Source: JBDTGE01 sp050742975
Lineage (GTDB): Bacteria; Actinomycetota; Actinomycetes; Mycobacteriales; Jatrophihabitantaceae
Direction of reading: 5' to 3'
DNA: 64,000 nt
Assembly: GCA_050742975.1 (NCBI GenBank)
Contig: JBOGDQ010000255.1
Coordinates: 1 to 64,000, forward strand
Part shown: positions 34,391-42,667 of the stretch, one piece after another
Layout of the letters: each line of letters opens with the position of its first letter
Position numbering within the stretch: the stretch's first letter is position 1
Notes under the pieces: model-generated
What the model was told of the DNA's origin: nothing
Seen by the model: the letters and a program-made list of their open reading frames with translations, nothing else
Database searches by the model: none
Program-made: the position numbers and the translations under genes

Positions 34391-35890
34391 GTGCCCGCCG
34401 TGCGCCTGTCCGAGCGAGCGGTCGGGCGGGAGCGCGTCGACGCTGTCGCCATCGCGGTGTTCGGGGCAGGCGGCCGGCTGAGCGCCGGCGCCGGGGTCGC
34501 CGAGTGTGCGAGGGCATTCGGCGTGGACCTGCTCGGTGCCGCAGGGAGGGACCCAGGGTTCCGCGGCGAGGTGGGGGATCTCGCCGCGGTCCTGTCCGGG
34601 TCCGACCGGCAGCCCGTGCTCCTGGCCGTCGGGCTCGGCGCGCCGGACGCGGTCGACGCCGACCGGCTCCGCCTGGCCGCGATGGCGCTGGCACGGGCTG
34701 CGCGCGGCTACCGGCGGCTCGCGACGACGCTGGCCCAGGAGGGCATCGATCGCGGCAGGTCCGTCCGCGCGGTGGTCGAGGGCCTGCTGCTCGGCAGCTA
34801 CCGGTATCCACGCCCTGGGTCCGTAGACGCGCGCGAGCGCGCACCGGAGGCGATCACGTTGCTGCTGGGGCGCGAGGACAAGGCCCGCTCGCCGATGCTT
34901 CGCGAGGGCCTGCGGCTGGGCCTGGCTGCCGGGAACGCCAGCTCGTGGGTTCGCGAACTCGTCGAGCGCCCGGCCGCCGAGCTGACCCCGGCCGAGCTGG
35001 CCGAGGAGATCCGATCCCGCGCCGCCGCGCACGGCGCAAGCGCGCGCGTCTGGTCGGCCCGCACGATGACTGCCCGCGGCTTCGGGGCCACCCTCGCGGT
35101 CGGCGCGGGGAGCCCCAACCGGCCGGCCGTGGTCGAACTGGTCCATCGCGGCGCCGGCGGGCCACCGATCGCCTTGGCCGGCAAGGGCATCACGTTCGAC
35201 TCGGGCGGCATCAACCTCAAGCGGGACCCGGCCGAGATCGGCTGGATGAAGTCCGACATGGCCGGCGCGGCCGCCGTTGCGGGCGCGGTGTGCGCTGCGG
35301 CAGCGCTCGGCGGTCGCCGCCCCGTCCGGGCGATCCTGCCGCTCGCGGAGAACATGCCCGGAACCGGCGCGATGCGGCCGGGCGACGTGGTACGCCATCC
35401 CGACGGCCGCACGACCGAGGTCGTGGACACCGACAGCGAGGGCCGACTGGTGCTCGCGGACGCGATCGCCTACCTGGCCGCCGCTCGGCCGGCGGCGCTC
35501 ATCGACGTCGGCACGCTGACCGACGGCGGAGGAGTTGGCCACCTGCTGTGGGGCGCCTGGACCAACGCGCCGGACCTGCTGCGAGAACTGCTCGATGCCG
35601 GTGAGGTGGCCGGAGAGCCGGGCTGGCACCTGCCGCTGCGGCCGCAGTACCGGACGCTGCTCGCCTCGCCGGTGGCCGACCTGAGCAACTGCGCGCGCGA
35701 CGTCGCGGACACCGGCCAGATGGCCGCGACCTACCTGAGTACCTTCGCCGACGGCGTGCCCTGGGTGCACATCGACAACGGCTCGACCGCGTACCTGGAC
35801 GGTGACCTCGCCCCGTGGACCCGCGGGGCCACCGGGTCTCCGGTGCGCGCCCTGCTCGAGTTGCTCCTGCGGGAAGCCGAACCGTTGTAG
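34391..35890 (+). CDS. M17 leucyl-type aminopeptidase
   Basis: A 499-residue M17 metallo-exopeptidase. The N-terminal macro-like domain is followed by the catalytic domain with GKGITFDSGGINLKRDPAEI (metal Lys near residue 265 and Asp 270), MKSDMAGAAAV (metal Asp) and VDTDSEGRLVLADAIAYL (metal Asp and Glu plus catalytic Arg near 346-352). The canonical motif is NTDAEGRL; here the first residue is Asp. GTG 34391 lies five bases after the binding-protein stop. No signal peptide, so it removes N-terminal residues from imported peptides or conjugates in the cytosol. Confidence 0.88.
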   Translation: MPAVRLSERAVGRERVDAVAIAVFGAGGRLSAGAGVAECARAFGVDLLGAAGRDPGFRGEVGDLAAVLSGSDRQPVLLAVGLGAPDAVDADRLRLAAMALARAARGYRRLATTLAQEGIDRGRSVRAVVEGLLLGSYRYPRPGSVDARERAPEAITLLLGREDKARSPMLREGLRLGLAAGNASSWVRELVERPAAELTPAELAEEIRSRAAAHGASARVWSARTMTARGFGATLAVGAGSPNRPAVVELVHRGAGGPPIALAGKGITFDSGGINLKRDPAEIGWMKSDMAGAAAVAGAVCAAAALGGRRPVRAILPLAENMPGTGAMRPGDVVRHPDGRTTEVVDTDSEGRLVLADAIAYLAAARPAALIDVGTLTDGGGVGHLLWGAWTNAPDLLRELLDAGEVAGEPGWHLPLRPQYRTLLASPVADLSNCARDVADTGQMAATYLSTFADGVPWVHIDNGSTAYLDGDLAPWTRGATGSPVRALLELLLREAEPL

Positions 35891-35915
35891 TCAATATACA
35901 GAGTATGTAGACTGA
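35885..35915 (+). promoter_or_regulatory. internal promoter with GntR-type operator
   Basis: TTGTAG (35885-35890), a 17-base spacer, and TAGACT (35908-35913) make a fair promoter overlapping the aminopeptidase stop. ATAC-AGA-GTAT (35896-35906), an inverted repeat, sits in the spacer. The blocks AGTCAA, TATACAGAG and AGACTGA repeat those in the divergent importer promoter, suggesting joint control of uptake and metabolism. Confidence 0.5.
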
Positions 35916-35944
35916 AGGGATCGGCGAACAACGCGGAGATCGAG

Positions 35945-37291
35945 ATGAACTTTGACGAGGAGTACCGGCGGCGGACCGCCGTGTCCGGCAAGCTCTTCGA
36001 CCGCGCCAGCCAGGTGATCCCGGGCGGTGCCGGCAGCAGCGCACGAACGGTCGGCTTCGGGTGGAGCCCGTACCCGCCGTTCATCACCGACGGCACCGGA
36101 TCCCGGCTGCGTGACGTGGACGGCAACGAGTACATCGACTACCTGCTGGGGCTGGGTCCGATGATCCTCGGCCACCGCCACCCCGTCGTCACGAAGGCGG
36201 TGGCGGACGCGATCGGCGAGCTCGGCACCTGCTTCGGTCTGCCCTACGAGCTGGAGATCGAGGCCGCGGAGAAGGTGGTCGACGCGGTCCCCGGTATCGA
36301 CCAGGTCCGGTTCACCAACTCCGGCTCGGAGGCCGTCGGCACCGCGGTGCGGCTCGCTCGCGCCAGCACCGGGCGGCGGCTGATCGTGCGCTTCGAGGGT
36401 CACTACCACGGCTGGCAGGACGTCGTGTACTGGTCCAACCACGTCGATCCGGCCCTTGCCGGACCGGCGGACCGGCCGCGGCCGGTTGCCTCCGGACCGG
36501 GCGTGCCGTCCGAGCTGGAGGACACGCTGGTCGTGCTCACCTGGAACGATCCGGACAGCTTCGCGCGGCTGATGCGCGAGCGCGGGTCGCAGGTGGCGGC
36601 GGTGATCACCGAGGCCGCGGTGTTCAATACCGGCTGCATCCTGCCCGAGCCCGGTTACCTGGAGCTGCTGCGCGAGACGACGCGCGAGTACGGGGCGTTG
36701 CTGATCTTCGACGAGGTCATCACGGGGTTCCGGTTCGCCCGCGGCGGCGCTCAGGAGTACTTCGGCGTCACCCCGGACCTGACCACCCTGGCCAAGGGCC
36801 TGGGCGGCGGGTTCCCGGTCGCCGCCGTCGGTGGCAGTCTGGACGCGATGCGCATGATCGCCGAAGGCCGCTACTCGCACTCGGGCACCTACAACGCGAA
36901 CGTCGTGCAGTGCGCCGCGGTGTCCGCGACGATGGACGTCCTCGCTGAGCCCGGCCTGTACGAGCGGCAGCGGGCCCTCGGCGACCGGCTGGCCGCGGGT
37001 CTGCGCGACCTAACGCAGGAGCGCGGCATCGACGCCTATGTGGCAGGTCTGGGCACGGTGTTCCAGCTCTGGTTCGCCGATCGGCCGATACGGAACTGGC
37101 GCGATGCGGCGGCGTACGCCGACGAGGCGATGTTCACCCGCTGGTACCAGGAGATGCTGCTGCGCGGCGTGCTGTTCCACCCGCTCCAGTTCGAGAATCT
37201 GTTCGTGTCCCTCGTGCACACCGACGCCGACATCGACCGAACCCTCGACGTGGCCGCCGACGCCCTCACCGCTGTCGTGCGCCGTTCGTGA
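35945..37291 (+). CDS. class III aminotransferase, glutamate-1-semialdehyde aminomutase-like
   Basis: A 448-residue PLP enzyme. It has FTNSGSEAVGTAVRLARAST (phosphate cup), RFEGHYHGWQDVV, LLIFDEVITGFRFARGGAQE (PLP-ring Asp) and LTTLAKGLGGGFPVAAVGGS with the Schiff-base Lys at residue 284. The pattern is close to HemL, but the N-terminal gating region and genomic setting argue against tetrapyrrole synthesis. It is likely a transaminase or aminomutase for an amino acid freed by the pathway. ATG 35945 follows a GAGATCGAG site. Confidence 0.87.
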   Translation: MNFDEEYRRRTAVSGKLFDRASQVIPGGAGSSARTVGFGWSPYPPFITDGTGSRLRDVDGNEYIDYLLGLGPMILGHRHPVVTKAVADAIGELGTCFGLPYELEIEAAEKVVDAVPGIDQVRFTNSGSEAVGTAVRLARASTGRRLIVRFEGHYHGWQDVVYWSNHVDPALAGPADRPRPVASGPGVPSELEDTLVVLTWNDPDSFARLMRERGSQVAAVITEAAVFNTGCILPEPGYLELLRETTREYGALLIFDEVITGFRFARGGAQEYFGVTPDLTTLAKGLGGGFPVAAVGGSLDAMRMIAEGRYSHSGTYNANVVQCAAVSATMDVLAEPGLYERQRALGDRLAAGLRDLTQERGIDAYVAGLGTVFQLWFADRPIRNWRDAAAYADEAMFTRWYQEMLLRGVLFHPLQFENLFVSLVHTDADIDRTLDVAADALTAVVRRS

Positions 37292-37303
37292 ACGGCAGGC
37301 GCG

Positions 37304-38746
37304 GTGAACGATAGGTCGGTCGTCGTCGGCCTGGACCTCGGAACGTCCTCGGTCAAGGCCGCTGCGGTCGACGCGCAGGGCCGGGTGCTCGCACGGGCTC
37401 GCCGCGAATACCCGACGTCGCGGTCGGGCGCCGGCGTCGCGGAGCAGGATCCGGCCGACTGGTGGCGGGCTACCGGTGCCGTGCTGGCCGAGCTCGCCAC
37501 CCTGGCGCCCACGCGGGACTGGATCGGGCTCGGGCTGTCGGCGATGCTGCCCACGCTCGTCGCCCTGGACGATCAGCACGAACCGGTCACGGCGGCGATC
37601 ACCTGGCAGGACGCGCGCGGCGAAGCAGCCGGCGAGCGGCTGCGCAGCCGCATCGGCGCCGACGAGCTGTACCGCCGCACCGGCCAGTGGGTCGACGGTC
37701 GCTACCTGCTGCCTATGGCGGCGGCACTGTCCGAGCGGGACCCGGCGGCGGGCGCCCGGGTGCGGGTCGTGGCCGGGGCGAAGGACTACCTGCACCGGCA
37801 GCTGACCGGCGAGCTGCTGACCGATCCGAGTACGGCGGCCGGATACGGCTGTTACGACCTCGCGGCGGGACGGTGGGACGGCACGATCGGCAACGTGTGG
37901 ACCCTGCCGCCGGTCATGCCGTCGAGCACGATCACCCCGCTGTCCTCCGACGTCGCTACGCACCTCGGCCTGCCCGCGCGGCTGCCCGTCGTGCTCGGTG
38001 CGGCTGACTCCGTCCTGGCCGCGAAGGCGGTCGGCGCGGACCGGGCCGGTGACGTCGCGTACCTGTGCGGGACCAGCACCGTGGTGCTCGCCTGTCGCGA
38101 CGAGATCACGCTCGACCCCGAGCACCGGTACCTGCTCACGCCGACGGCGGACGGCAGCTACGCGGCCGAGCTGGACCTGCTGGCCACCGGCACCGCGATG
38201 AGCTGGCTGGCCGGCCTGTTCGGGCTGGCCGGCGGGGCGAGCGAGCTCGCCGAGCTCGCGGCGCAGCCCGCCGAACCGGGTCAGCCGACCTTCCTGCCGT
38301 ACCTGGCGCCCGGTGAACAGGGTGCGCTGTGGGATGCCGATCTCAGCGGCGCCGTGCTCGGACTGAACGTGCGACACGGACGGCAGGACCTGGCCCGTGC
38401 GCTGCTGACCGGCATCGTGCTCGAGTCGGTCCGCTGCCTGCGCGTGCTCGGCGGCGAGAGCGACGTGCTGGCCGGCGGGCGGGCCATGGCGGGTCGGTTC
38501 GCGCAGGACCTCGCCGACGCCTCCGGTCGGAGGGTCCGGTTCGACCCTACCGAGACGGCGCACTCGGCCGTCGGCGCCGCCCTGCTGGCAGCGGCGACCG
38601 TTGGCATGGGCGGGTTCGGCTCGCACGGCCCCGCACAGATCCGCACGCCGGACCCGCGGCGGCGCGAGAGCTGGGACGAGCTGTTCGCGATCCACGACGC
38701 GGCGCGCATCGCGAGCGGTCACGGACCGGGCCGGGGGCGGCGATGA
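37304..38746 (+). CDS. FGGY family carbohydrate kinase, xylulokinase-like
   Basis: A 480-residue sugar kinase. VVVGLDLGTSSVKAAAVDAQG is the phosphate-1 motif, AAITWQDARGEAAGERLRSR follows the sugar site, and GKLL-type segments and VVLGAADSVLAAKAVGADRAGDVAYLCGTSTVV with the catalytic Asp lead to the adenosine motif LRVLGGESDVLAGGRAMAGRFAQDL. The chain is close to XylB in length. It phosphorylates a keto- or alditol-type sugar. GTG 37304 is 12 bases after the aminotransferase; the stop overlaps the SIS gene (ATGA). With the SIS protein it is the sugar-handling half of the cluster. Confidence 0.87.
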   Translation: MNDRSVVVGLDLGTSSVKAAAVDAQGRVLARARREYPTSRSGAGVAEQDPADWWRATGAVLAELATLAPTRDWIGLGLSAMLPTLVALDDQHEPVTAAITWQDARGEAAGERLRSRIGADELYRRTGQWVDGRYLLPMAAALSERDPAAGARVRVVAGAKDYLHRQLTGELLTDPSTAAGYGCYDLAAGRWDGTIGNVWTLPPVMPSSTITPLSSDVATHLGLPARLPVVLGAADSVLAAKAVGADRAGDVAYLCGTSTVVLACRDEITLDPEHRYLLTPTADGSYAAELDLLATGTAMSWLAGLFGLAGGASELAELAAQPAEPGQPTFLPYLAPGEQGALWDADLSGAVLGLNVRHGRQDLARALLTGIVLESVRCLRVLGGESDVLAGGRAMAGRFAQDLADASGRRVRFDPTETAHSAVGAALLAAATVGMGGFGSHGPAQIRTPDPRRRESWDELFAIHDAARIASGHGPGRGRR

Positions 38747-39777
38747 CCGGCGGCGCGATGCAGCACGAGCTCGCCGAGCAGCCCGCGGTGCTGGCCCGGT
38801 TGATCGCCGGCTGGGACGAGAACCAGTGCCGGATTCGGGAGGTGCTGCCGGCACAGCTCCGGGGGATCGTGTTCGTCGCCCGCGGCTCGTCCGACAACGT
38901 CGCGGTGCTCGGCCGTTACGCAGCGGAGCTCGGGACGGAGCTGCCGGTGAGCCTGGCCGCACCCAGCCTGCGGACGCGCTACGGGCCGCGCGCGGGGTTG
39001 GCCGATCACCTGATCGTGGCGCTCAGCCAGTCCGGCGAGGTGCCCGAGATCGTGCACGCGGCGACCGGCCTGCGCGGGGCCGGCTCGCGGCTGCTGGCGA
39101 TCACGAACGACCCGGCAAGTGCGCTGGCCGATGCTGCCGATCTCACCCTCGCGCTCGGCGCGGGACCCGAACGCGCAGTGCCGGCGACCAAGACCGTGAC
39201 CGCTCAGCTGGTGCTGGTGCTCGCAGTCGCGGCGGCGCTTGCAGCGGTGTGCGGCAACGGCCCGATCGTGACCCGGCGCGAACTGGATCGGGTACCGGCG
39301 GCAGTCGGGGCGCTCGTGCTCGACGACGGCGCGCCGCGTCGGCTGGCCGAGCGCTGGCGACGCAGGAACACCCTGCAGGTAGTCGGCCGCGGCCTGGCCT
39401 ACGGTGCGATCCTGGAGGTCGCGATCAAGATCAGGGAGACGACGGGCGTGTTCGCGCAGGGCATCTCGTCCGCGGACCTGGTGCACGGCCCGATCGCCGC
39501 ACTGTCGAGCCGTACCCCGGTCCTGGCCGTCGCGACCGGCGGCCCGGCCGATCCCGAGCCGGCGCTGTGGCAGCGGGTCCGCGACACCGGCGCCGACGTG
39601 GCCACCTGCACGCCCGACCCCCGGTCCGACCTGCCGCTCGCCCCCGACCTTCCCGAGCTGCTGCAGGGCGTCGCGGTGATCGTGCGCGGCCAGCAACTCG
39701 CGTCGGCGTGGGCGCGGGCCCGCGGCCTGGACCCCGACGCGCCGGCGGGACTGACCAAGGTGACGGCGACGGTATGA
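38743..39777 (+). CDS. SIS-domain sugar-phosphate isomerase / deglycase (GlmS-isomerase-like)
   Basis: A 344-residue protein with two SIS domains and no glutaminase domain. It begins TGGAMQHELAEQPAVLARLI as in AgaS/FrlB-type proteins. SIS 1: GIVFVARGSSDNVAVLGRYA and LIVALSQSGEVPEIVHAA. SIS 2: LQVVGRGLAYGAILEVAIKI, followed by RETTGVFAQGISSADLVHGPIA. Residues matching the E. coli GlmS catalytic set are kept: Glu in KIRET (Glu488), His in LVHGP (His504), Lys in GLTKVTATV (Lys603). So it should open and isomerise an amino-sugar or ketosamine phosphate. Related FrlB enzymes cleave fructoselysine 6-phosphate. ATGA overlaps on both sides. Confidence 0.85.
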   Translation: MTGGAMQHELAEQPAVLARLIAGWDENQCRIREVLPAQLRGIVFVARGSSDNVAVLGRYAAELGTELPVSLAAPSLRTRYGPRAGLADHLIVALSQSGEVPEIVHAATGLRGAGSRLLAITNDPASALADAADLTLALGAGPERAVPATKTVTAQLVLVLAVAAALAAVCGNGPIVTRRELDRVPAAVGALVLDDGAPRRLAERWRRRNTLQVVGRGLAYGAILEVAIKIRETTGVFAQGISSADLVHGPIAALSSRTPVLAVATGGPADPEPALWQRVRDTGADVATCTPDPRSDLPLAPDLPELLQGVAVIVRGQQLASAWARARGLDPDAPAGLTKVTATV

Positions 39778-41057
39778 CGGGCATCCCGGACCTGTCCCTC
39801 TACCCCGAGGGCAGCCACCTCGACGAGGCCGGGCGACTGGTCGTCGGCGGCTGCGCGGTCGCGGACCTGGTCGAGCAGTTCGGCACGCCGCTGTTCGTCC
39901 TGGACGAGCCCGCGCTGCGATCCCACGTCCGCCGATACCGCGCCGCGCTGTCCGACCGCCATCCGCGCAGCACGGTGCTGTTCGCGTCCAAGGCCTACCC
40001 GTCGGCAGCTGTGCTCGGCCTGATCGCCAGCGAGGGCTGCGGCCTCGACGTCGCCGCCGCCGGGGAGCTGGTGATCGCGCGGGCCGGCGGTGCCGACCCG
40101 GCGACGATGGTGTTCCACGGCAACGCCAAGACCGACCTGGATGTGCAGGTGGCGCTGGACGCCGGCGTCCGGTTCATCGTGATCGACAACCTCGACGATG
40201 TCGAGCGCATCGCCCGGCTCGCCGACCGGGTCGTTCCCGTACTCCTGCGCGCGAGCCCGCAGGTCAGCGCCTCCACCCACACCGCGATGATGACCGGGCA
40301 CGACGCGTCGAAGTTCGGCGTCCCGTCCGGGCAGATCGCCGACGTCATCGCCCGGATCCGGCACGAACCGTTGCTTGACCTGCAGGGCCTGCACGCGCAC
40401 ATCGGCTCGCAGATCCTGGACGTCGAGCAGTTCGTGGCCGAGGTCGAGGCGCTGAGCCGGCTGGAGCGCTTCGGCGTCTACGACCTCGGTGGCGGGCTCG
40501 GCGTGCGGCACGTCAACACCGATCGTGCCGTGGACGTCGAGGAGTACGCCGACCGGGTCGTCGGCGCGGTGCACCGCCACCTGGGCCAGGACGTCGAGCT
40601 GCTGGTCGAGCCCGGCCGCTCGATCATCGCCCGGAGCCAGCTCACCGTGTATCGGGTGGTCACCGTCAAGCGCGGGACCCGCGTGCACGTCGCGGTCGAC
40701 GGCGGGATGGGCGACAACCTGGAGGTCGCGCTGTACGGGCAGCCGTTCGAGCCGGCGATCATCGACCGCGACGGCGAGCGCGAGACGTGCGACGTGGTCG
40801 GGCGGCACTGCGAGTCCGGCGACACCCTGGTGCGCGACACGTCGCTGGTGCGCGCGCGGGTCGGTGACCTGCTCGCGGTGCCGGTCACCGGCGCGTACTG
40901 CTACACGATGGCCAACAACTACAACGGCGCCTGCCGCCCGGCCGTCGTGTTCTGCGGCAACGGTTCTGCGCGGCTTGCGATCCGTCGGGAGACGTACGAC
41001 GACCTGCTGACCCGCGAGCTGCTCCTGGACCCTGCGGTGAAGGATAGGGCGTCATGA
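39774..41057 (+). CDS. LysA-like PLP decarboxylase (alanine-racemase fold)
   Basis: A 427-residue fold-type III PLP enzyme. FASKAYPSAAVLGLIASEGC has the PLP Lys near residue 73; FHGNAKTDLDVQVALDAGV, HTAMMTGHDASKFGVP, GLHAHIGSQI and LVEPGRSIIARS follow, and VGRHCESGDTLVRDTSL supplies the catalytic Cys and Asp, with AYCYTMANNYNGACRPAVVF at the end. All are diaminopimelate decarboxylase landmarks. As a standalone in a catabolic row it may decarboxylate a lysine- or DAP-like amino acid released from the conjugate, not serve lysine synthesis. ATGA overlaps with both neighbours. Confidence 0.86.
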   Translation: MTGIPDLSLYPEGSHLDEAGRLVVGGCAVADLVEQFGTPLFVLDEPALRSHVRRYRAALSDRHPRSTVLFASKAYPSAAVLGLIASEGCGLDVAAAGELVIARAGGADPATMVFHGNAKTDLDVQVALDAGVRFIVIDNLDDVERIARLADRVVPVLLRASPQVSASTHTAMMTGHDASKFGVPSGQIADVIARIRHEPLLDLQGLHAHIGSQILDVEQFVAEVEALSRLERFGVYDLGGGLGVRHVNTDRAVDVEEYADRVVGAVHRHLGQDVELLVEPGRSIIARSQLTVYRVVTVKRGTRVHVAVDGGMGDNLEVALYGQPFEPAIIDRDGERETCDVVGRHCESGDTLVRDTSLVRARVGDLLAVPVTGAYCYTMANNYNGACRPAVVFCGNGSARLAIRRETYDDLLTRELLLDPAVKDRAS

Positions 41058-42667
41058 CGGCTGACCAGCTCGCCGCCGCCGCAGACCTGGTCGCCCGGGC
41101 TGCGGTCGACCTGCAGCGCTGGCAACCCGTGCCCGGTGGCGTGGTGGTGGTGTGTGACCGCGACCGGCGGCTGCTGACGATCCCGTTCGGCCGGGCCGAC
41201 CTCGCCCGCGACGTGCCGGTCACCGAGCAGCACCTGTTCGAGATCGGCTCGATCAGCAAGGCGATGACCTCGCTCCTGGTCAACCAGCTGGTCGATGCCG
41301 GCCGGATGCGACTGGACGACCGGCTCGTCGATCACCTGCCGTGGGTGGACGTCGGTCCGTACACGCAGCAGATCACGATCGATCAGCTGCTCAACCACAC
41401 CGCCGGGCTGGTGAGCGGCGGCGATGCGCTGCCCGACGACGTCGCTCAGGTGTGGACGCTGCGGCGGTGCTGCGCCACTGAGCCCGGCCGCCACTTCCAC
41501 TACTCGAACGCCGGGTACCTGCTGCTGGGCCTCGTGGTGCAGGCCGTCGCCGGGATGCCGCACTGGACGATGCTCGAGAAGCGCGTCCTCGCCCCGCTGG
41601 AGATGTCCGGTTCGTTGGCCCGGATCCGTCACCGCGACCGGGACCGGTTCGCGGTCGGCTACGGTCCGGCCCACGACGACCGGCCGTGGCTGCCCGGGGA
41701 TCCGCTGGCGCCCGCCACCTGGTTCGAGGTCGCGGCTGCCGACGGCAACGTCGCGCTGGACGCCGCCGGCCTCGGCCAGTTCCTGCGACTGCTGGTGAGC
41801 GACGGCATCGTCGACGGCCGGCAGATCGTGTCGACGGCTGCCCTGGGCCGGATCGCGACCACGCTGGCGCCCGCCGGCGAGGACATCGCGCTGCAGCATC
41901 CGGGATACCCGGTGACGCACAGCAGGTACGGGCTCGGCCTGAACGTCGAGACCATCCGCGGCGCGCGCTGCCTGACCCACGGGGGCGGCATGGTCGGCTA
42001 CTCCAGCTTCGTACTGGCCGACCCCGATGAGGGCCTGGCGGTCGGCACCCTGACCAATGCGGACGGGGACTGCCTGGCCGCGCACCTGCTCACCCGCCTC
42101 GCGCACCGGCTGGTGTCCTCGGCGCTGCGCGGCGAGCCGTTCGACCCGGTGCCGTCCTTCGACCCGGCCGTGACCGCCGCCGACGTGCCGGCGCTGCTGG
42201 ACCTCCGCGGCACCGGCGACCTCGGCGATGAGGTACCGCTGGACGTCGTTGCGGAGCAGGCGCACGCGCTGGTCCGGTCCGGCGCAGTGACCGGTCGGCT
42301 CTTCCGGGACGGCTACGGCCGCCTGGCCACCGACCATCCGCAGGTCCGCGCCAACTACCTGCACCGGGAGGGGCAGGGGGAGGAGACCGACCGCTTCCGT
42401 GCCTACGTCGGCCATTACCGCTCGCACAGCCCGTGGTTCAGCAACCTGCGGATCGTGCAGCGCTCGGGCCGGCTGTTCCTCATTGCCTCCGGCGGCGTCG
42501 AGGCGCCCACGTCGGACGAGGAGCTGGTACCGGTGGGCGAGGCGACGTTCCGGATCGGCTCGGACGCCTGGCGGCCCGAGCGACTGACCGGTGTGGCGAC
42601 CGTCGAGGGACAGGTCGTCGTGCTCGAGCGCGACGGGTGCGCCTACTCACGAACGTTCACCCCGTAG
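41054..42667 (+). CDS. serine hydrolase, beta-lactamase/D-aminopeptidase family
   Basis: A 537-residue class C beta-lactamase-like (S12) hydrolase. IGSISKAMTSLLVNQLVDAG holds the S-x-x-K nucleophile near residue 66; GRHFHYSNAGYLLLGLVVQA gives the Y-x-N. CLTHGGGMVGYSSFVLADPD is the third (H/K-x-G-type) motif, here HGGG. A C-terminal domain of about 180 residues follows, as in D-aminopeptidases. There is no signal peptide, so it probably acts in the cytosol on D-residues or ester/amide links in the imported compound, not on peptidoglycan or antibiotics. Overlaps upstream stop; next gene begins immediately after its stop. Confidence 0.83.
   Translation: MTADQLAAAADLVARAAVDLQRWQPVPGGVVVVCDRDRRLLTIPFGRADLARDVPVTEQHLFEIGSISKAMTSLLVNQLVDAGRMRLDDRLVDHLPWVDVGPYTQQITIDQLLNHTAGLVSGGDALPDDVAQVWTLRRCCATEPGRHFHYSNAGYLLLGLVVQAVAGMPHWTMLEKRVLAPLEMSGSLARIRHRDRDRFAVGYGPAHDDRPWLPGDPLAPATWFEVAAADGNVALDAAGLGQFLRLLVSDGIVDGRQIVSTAALGRIATTLAPAGEDIALQHPGYPVTHSRYGLGLNVETIRGARCLTHGGGMVGYSSFVLADPDEGLAVGTLTNADGDCLAAHLLTRLAHRLVSSALRGEPFDPVPSFDPAVTAADVPALLDLRGTGDLGDEVPLDVVAEQAHALVRSGAVTGRLFRDGYGRLATDHPQVRANYLHREGQGEETDRFRAYVGHYRSHSPWFSNLRIVQRSGRLFLIASGGVEAPTSDEELVPVGEATFRIGSDAWRPERLTGVATVEGQVVVLERDGCAYSRTFTP

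Noticed and set aside
35945..37291. hemL (glutamate-1-semialdehyde aminomutase of haem synthesis)
   Set aside because: No other hem genes, and it has its own GntR-like operator in the catabolic cluster; only family-level similarity supports hemL.
37010..38962. 650-codon open frame on the minus strand opposite the FGGY kinase
   Set aside because: Antisense shadow of high-GC codons; rich in Arg/Pro/Gly/His with no domain, and the plus strand carries recognisable kinase motifs.
39774..41057. Housekeeping lysA for lysine biosynthesis
   Set aside because: Motifs fit, but it is embedded by overlaps in an uptake/catabolic row with no other lysine genes.
41054..42667. Antibiotic-resistance beta-lactamase
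   Set aside because: SxxK and YxN are present, but there is no signal peptide, an extra C-terminal domain is present and the gene is inside a metabolic operon; S12-type peptidase or esterase fits better.
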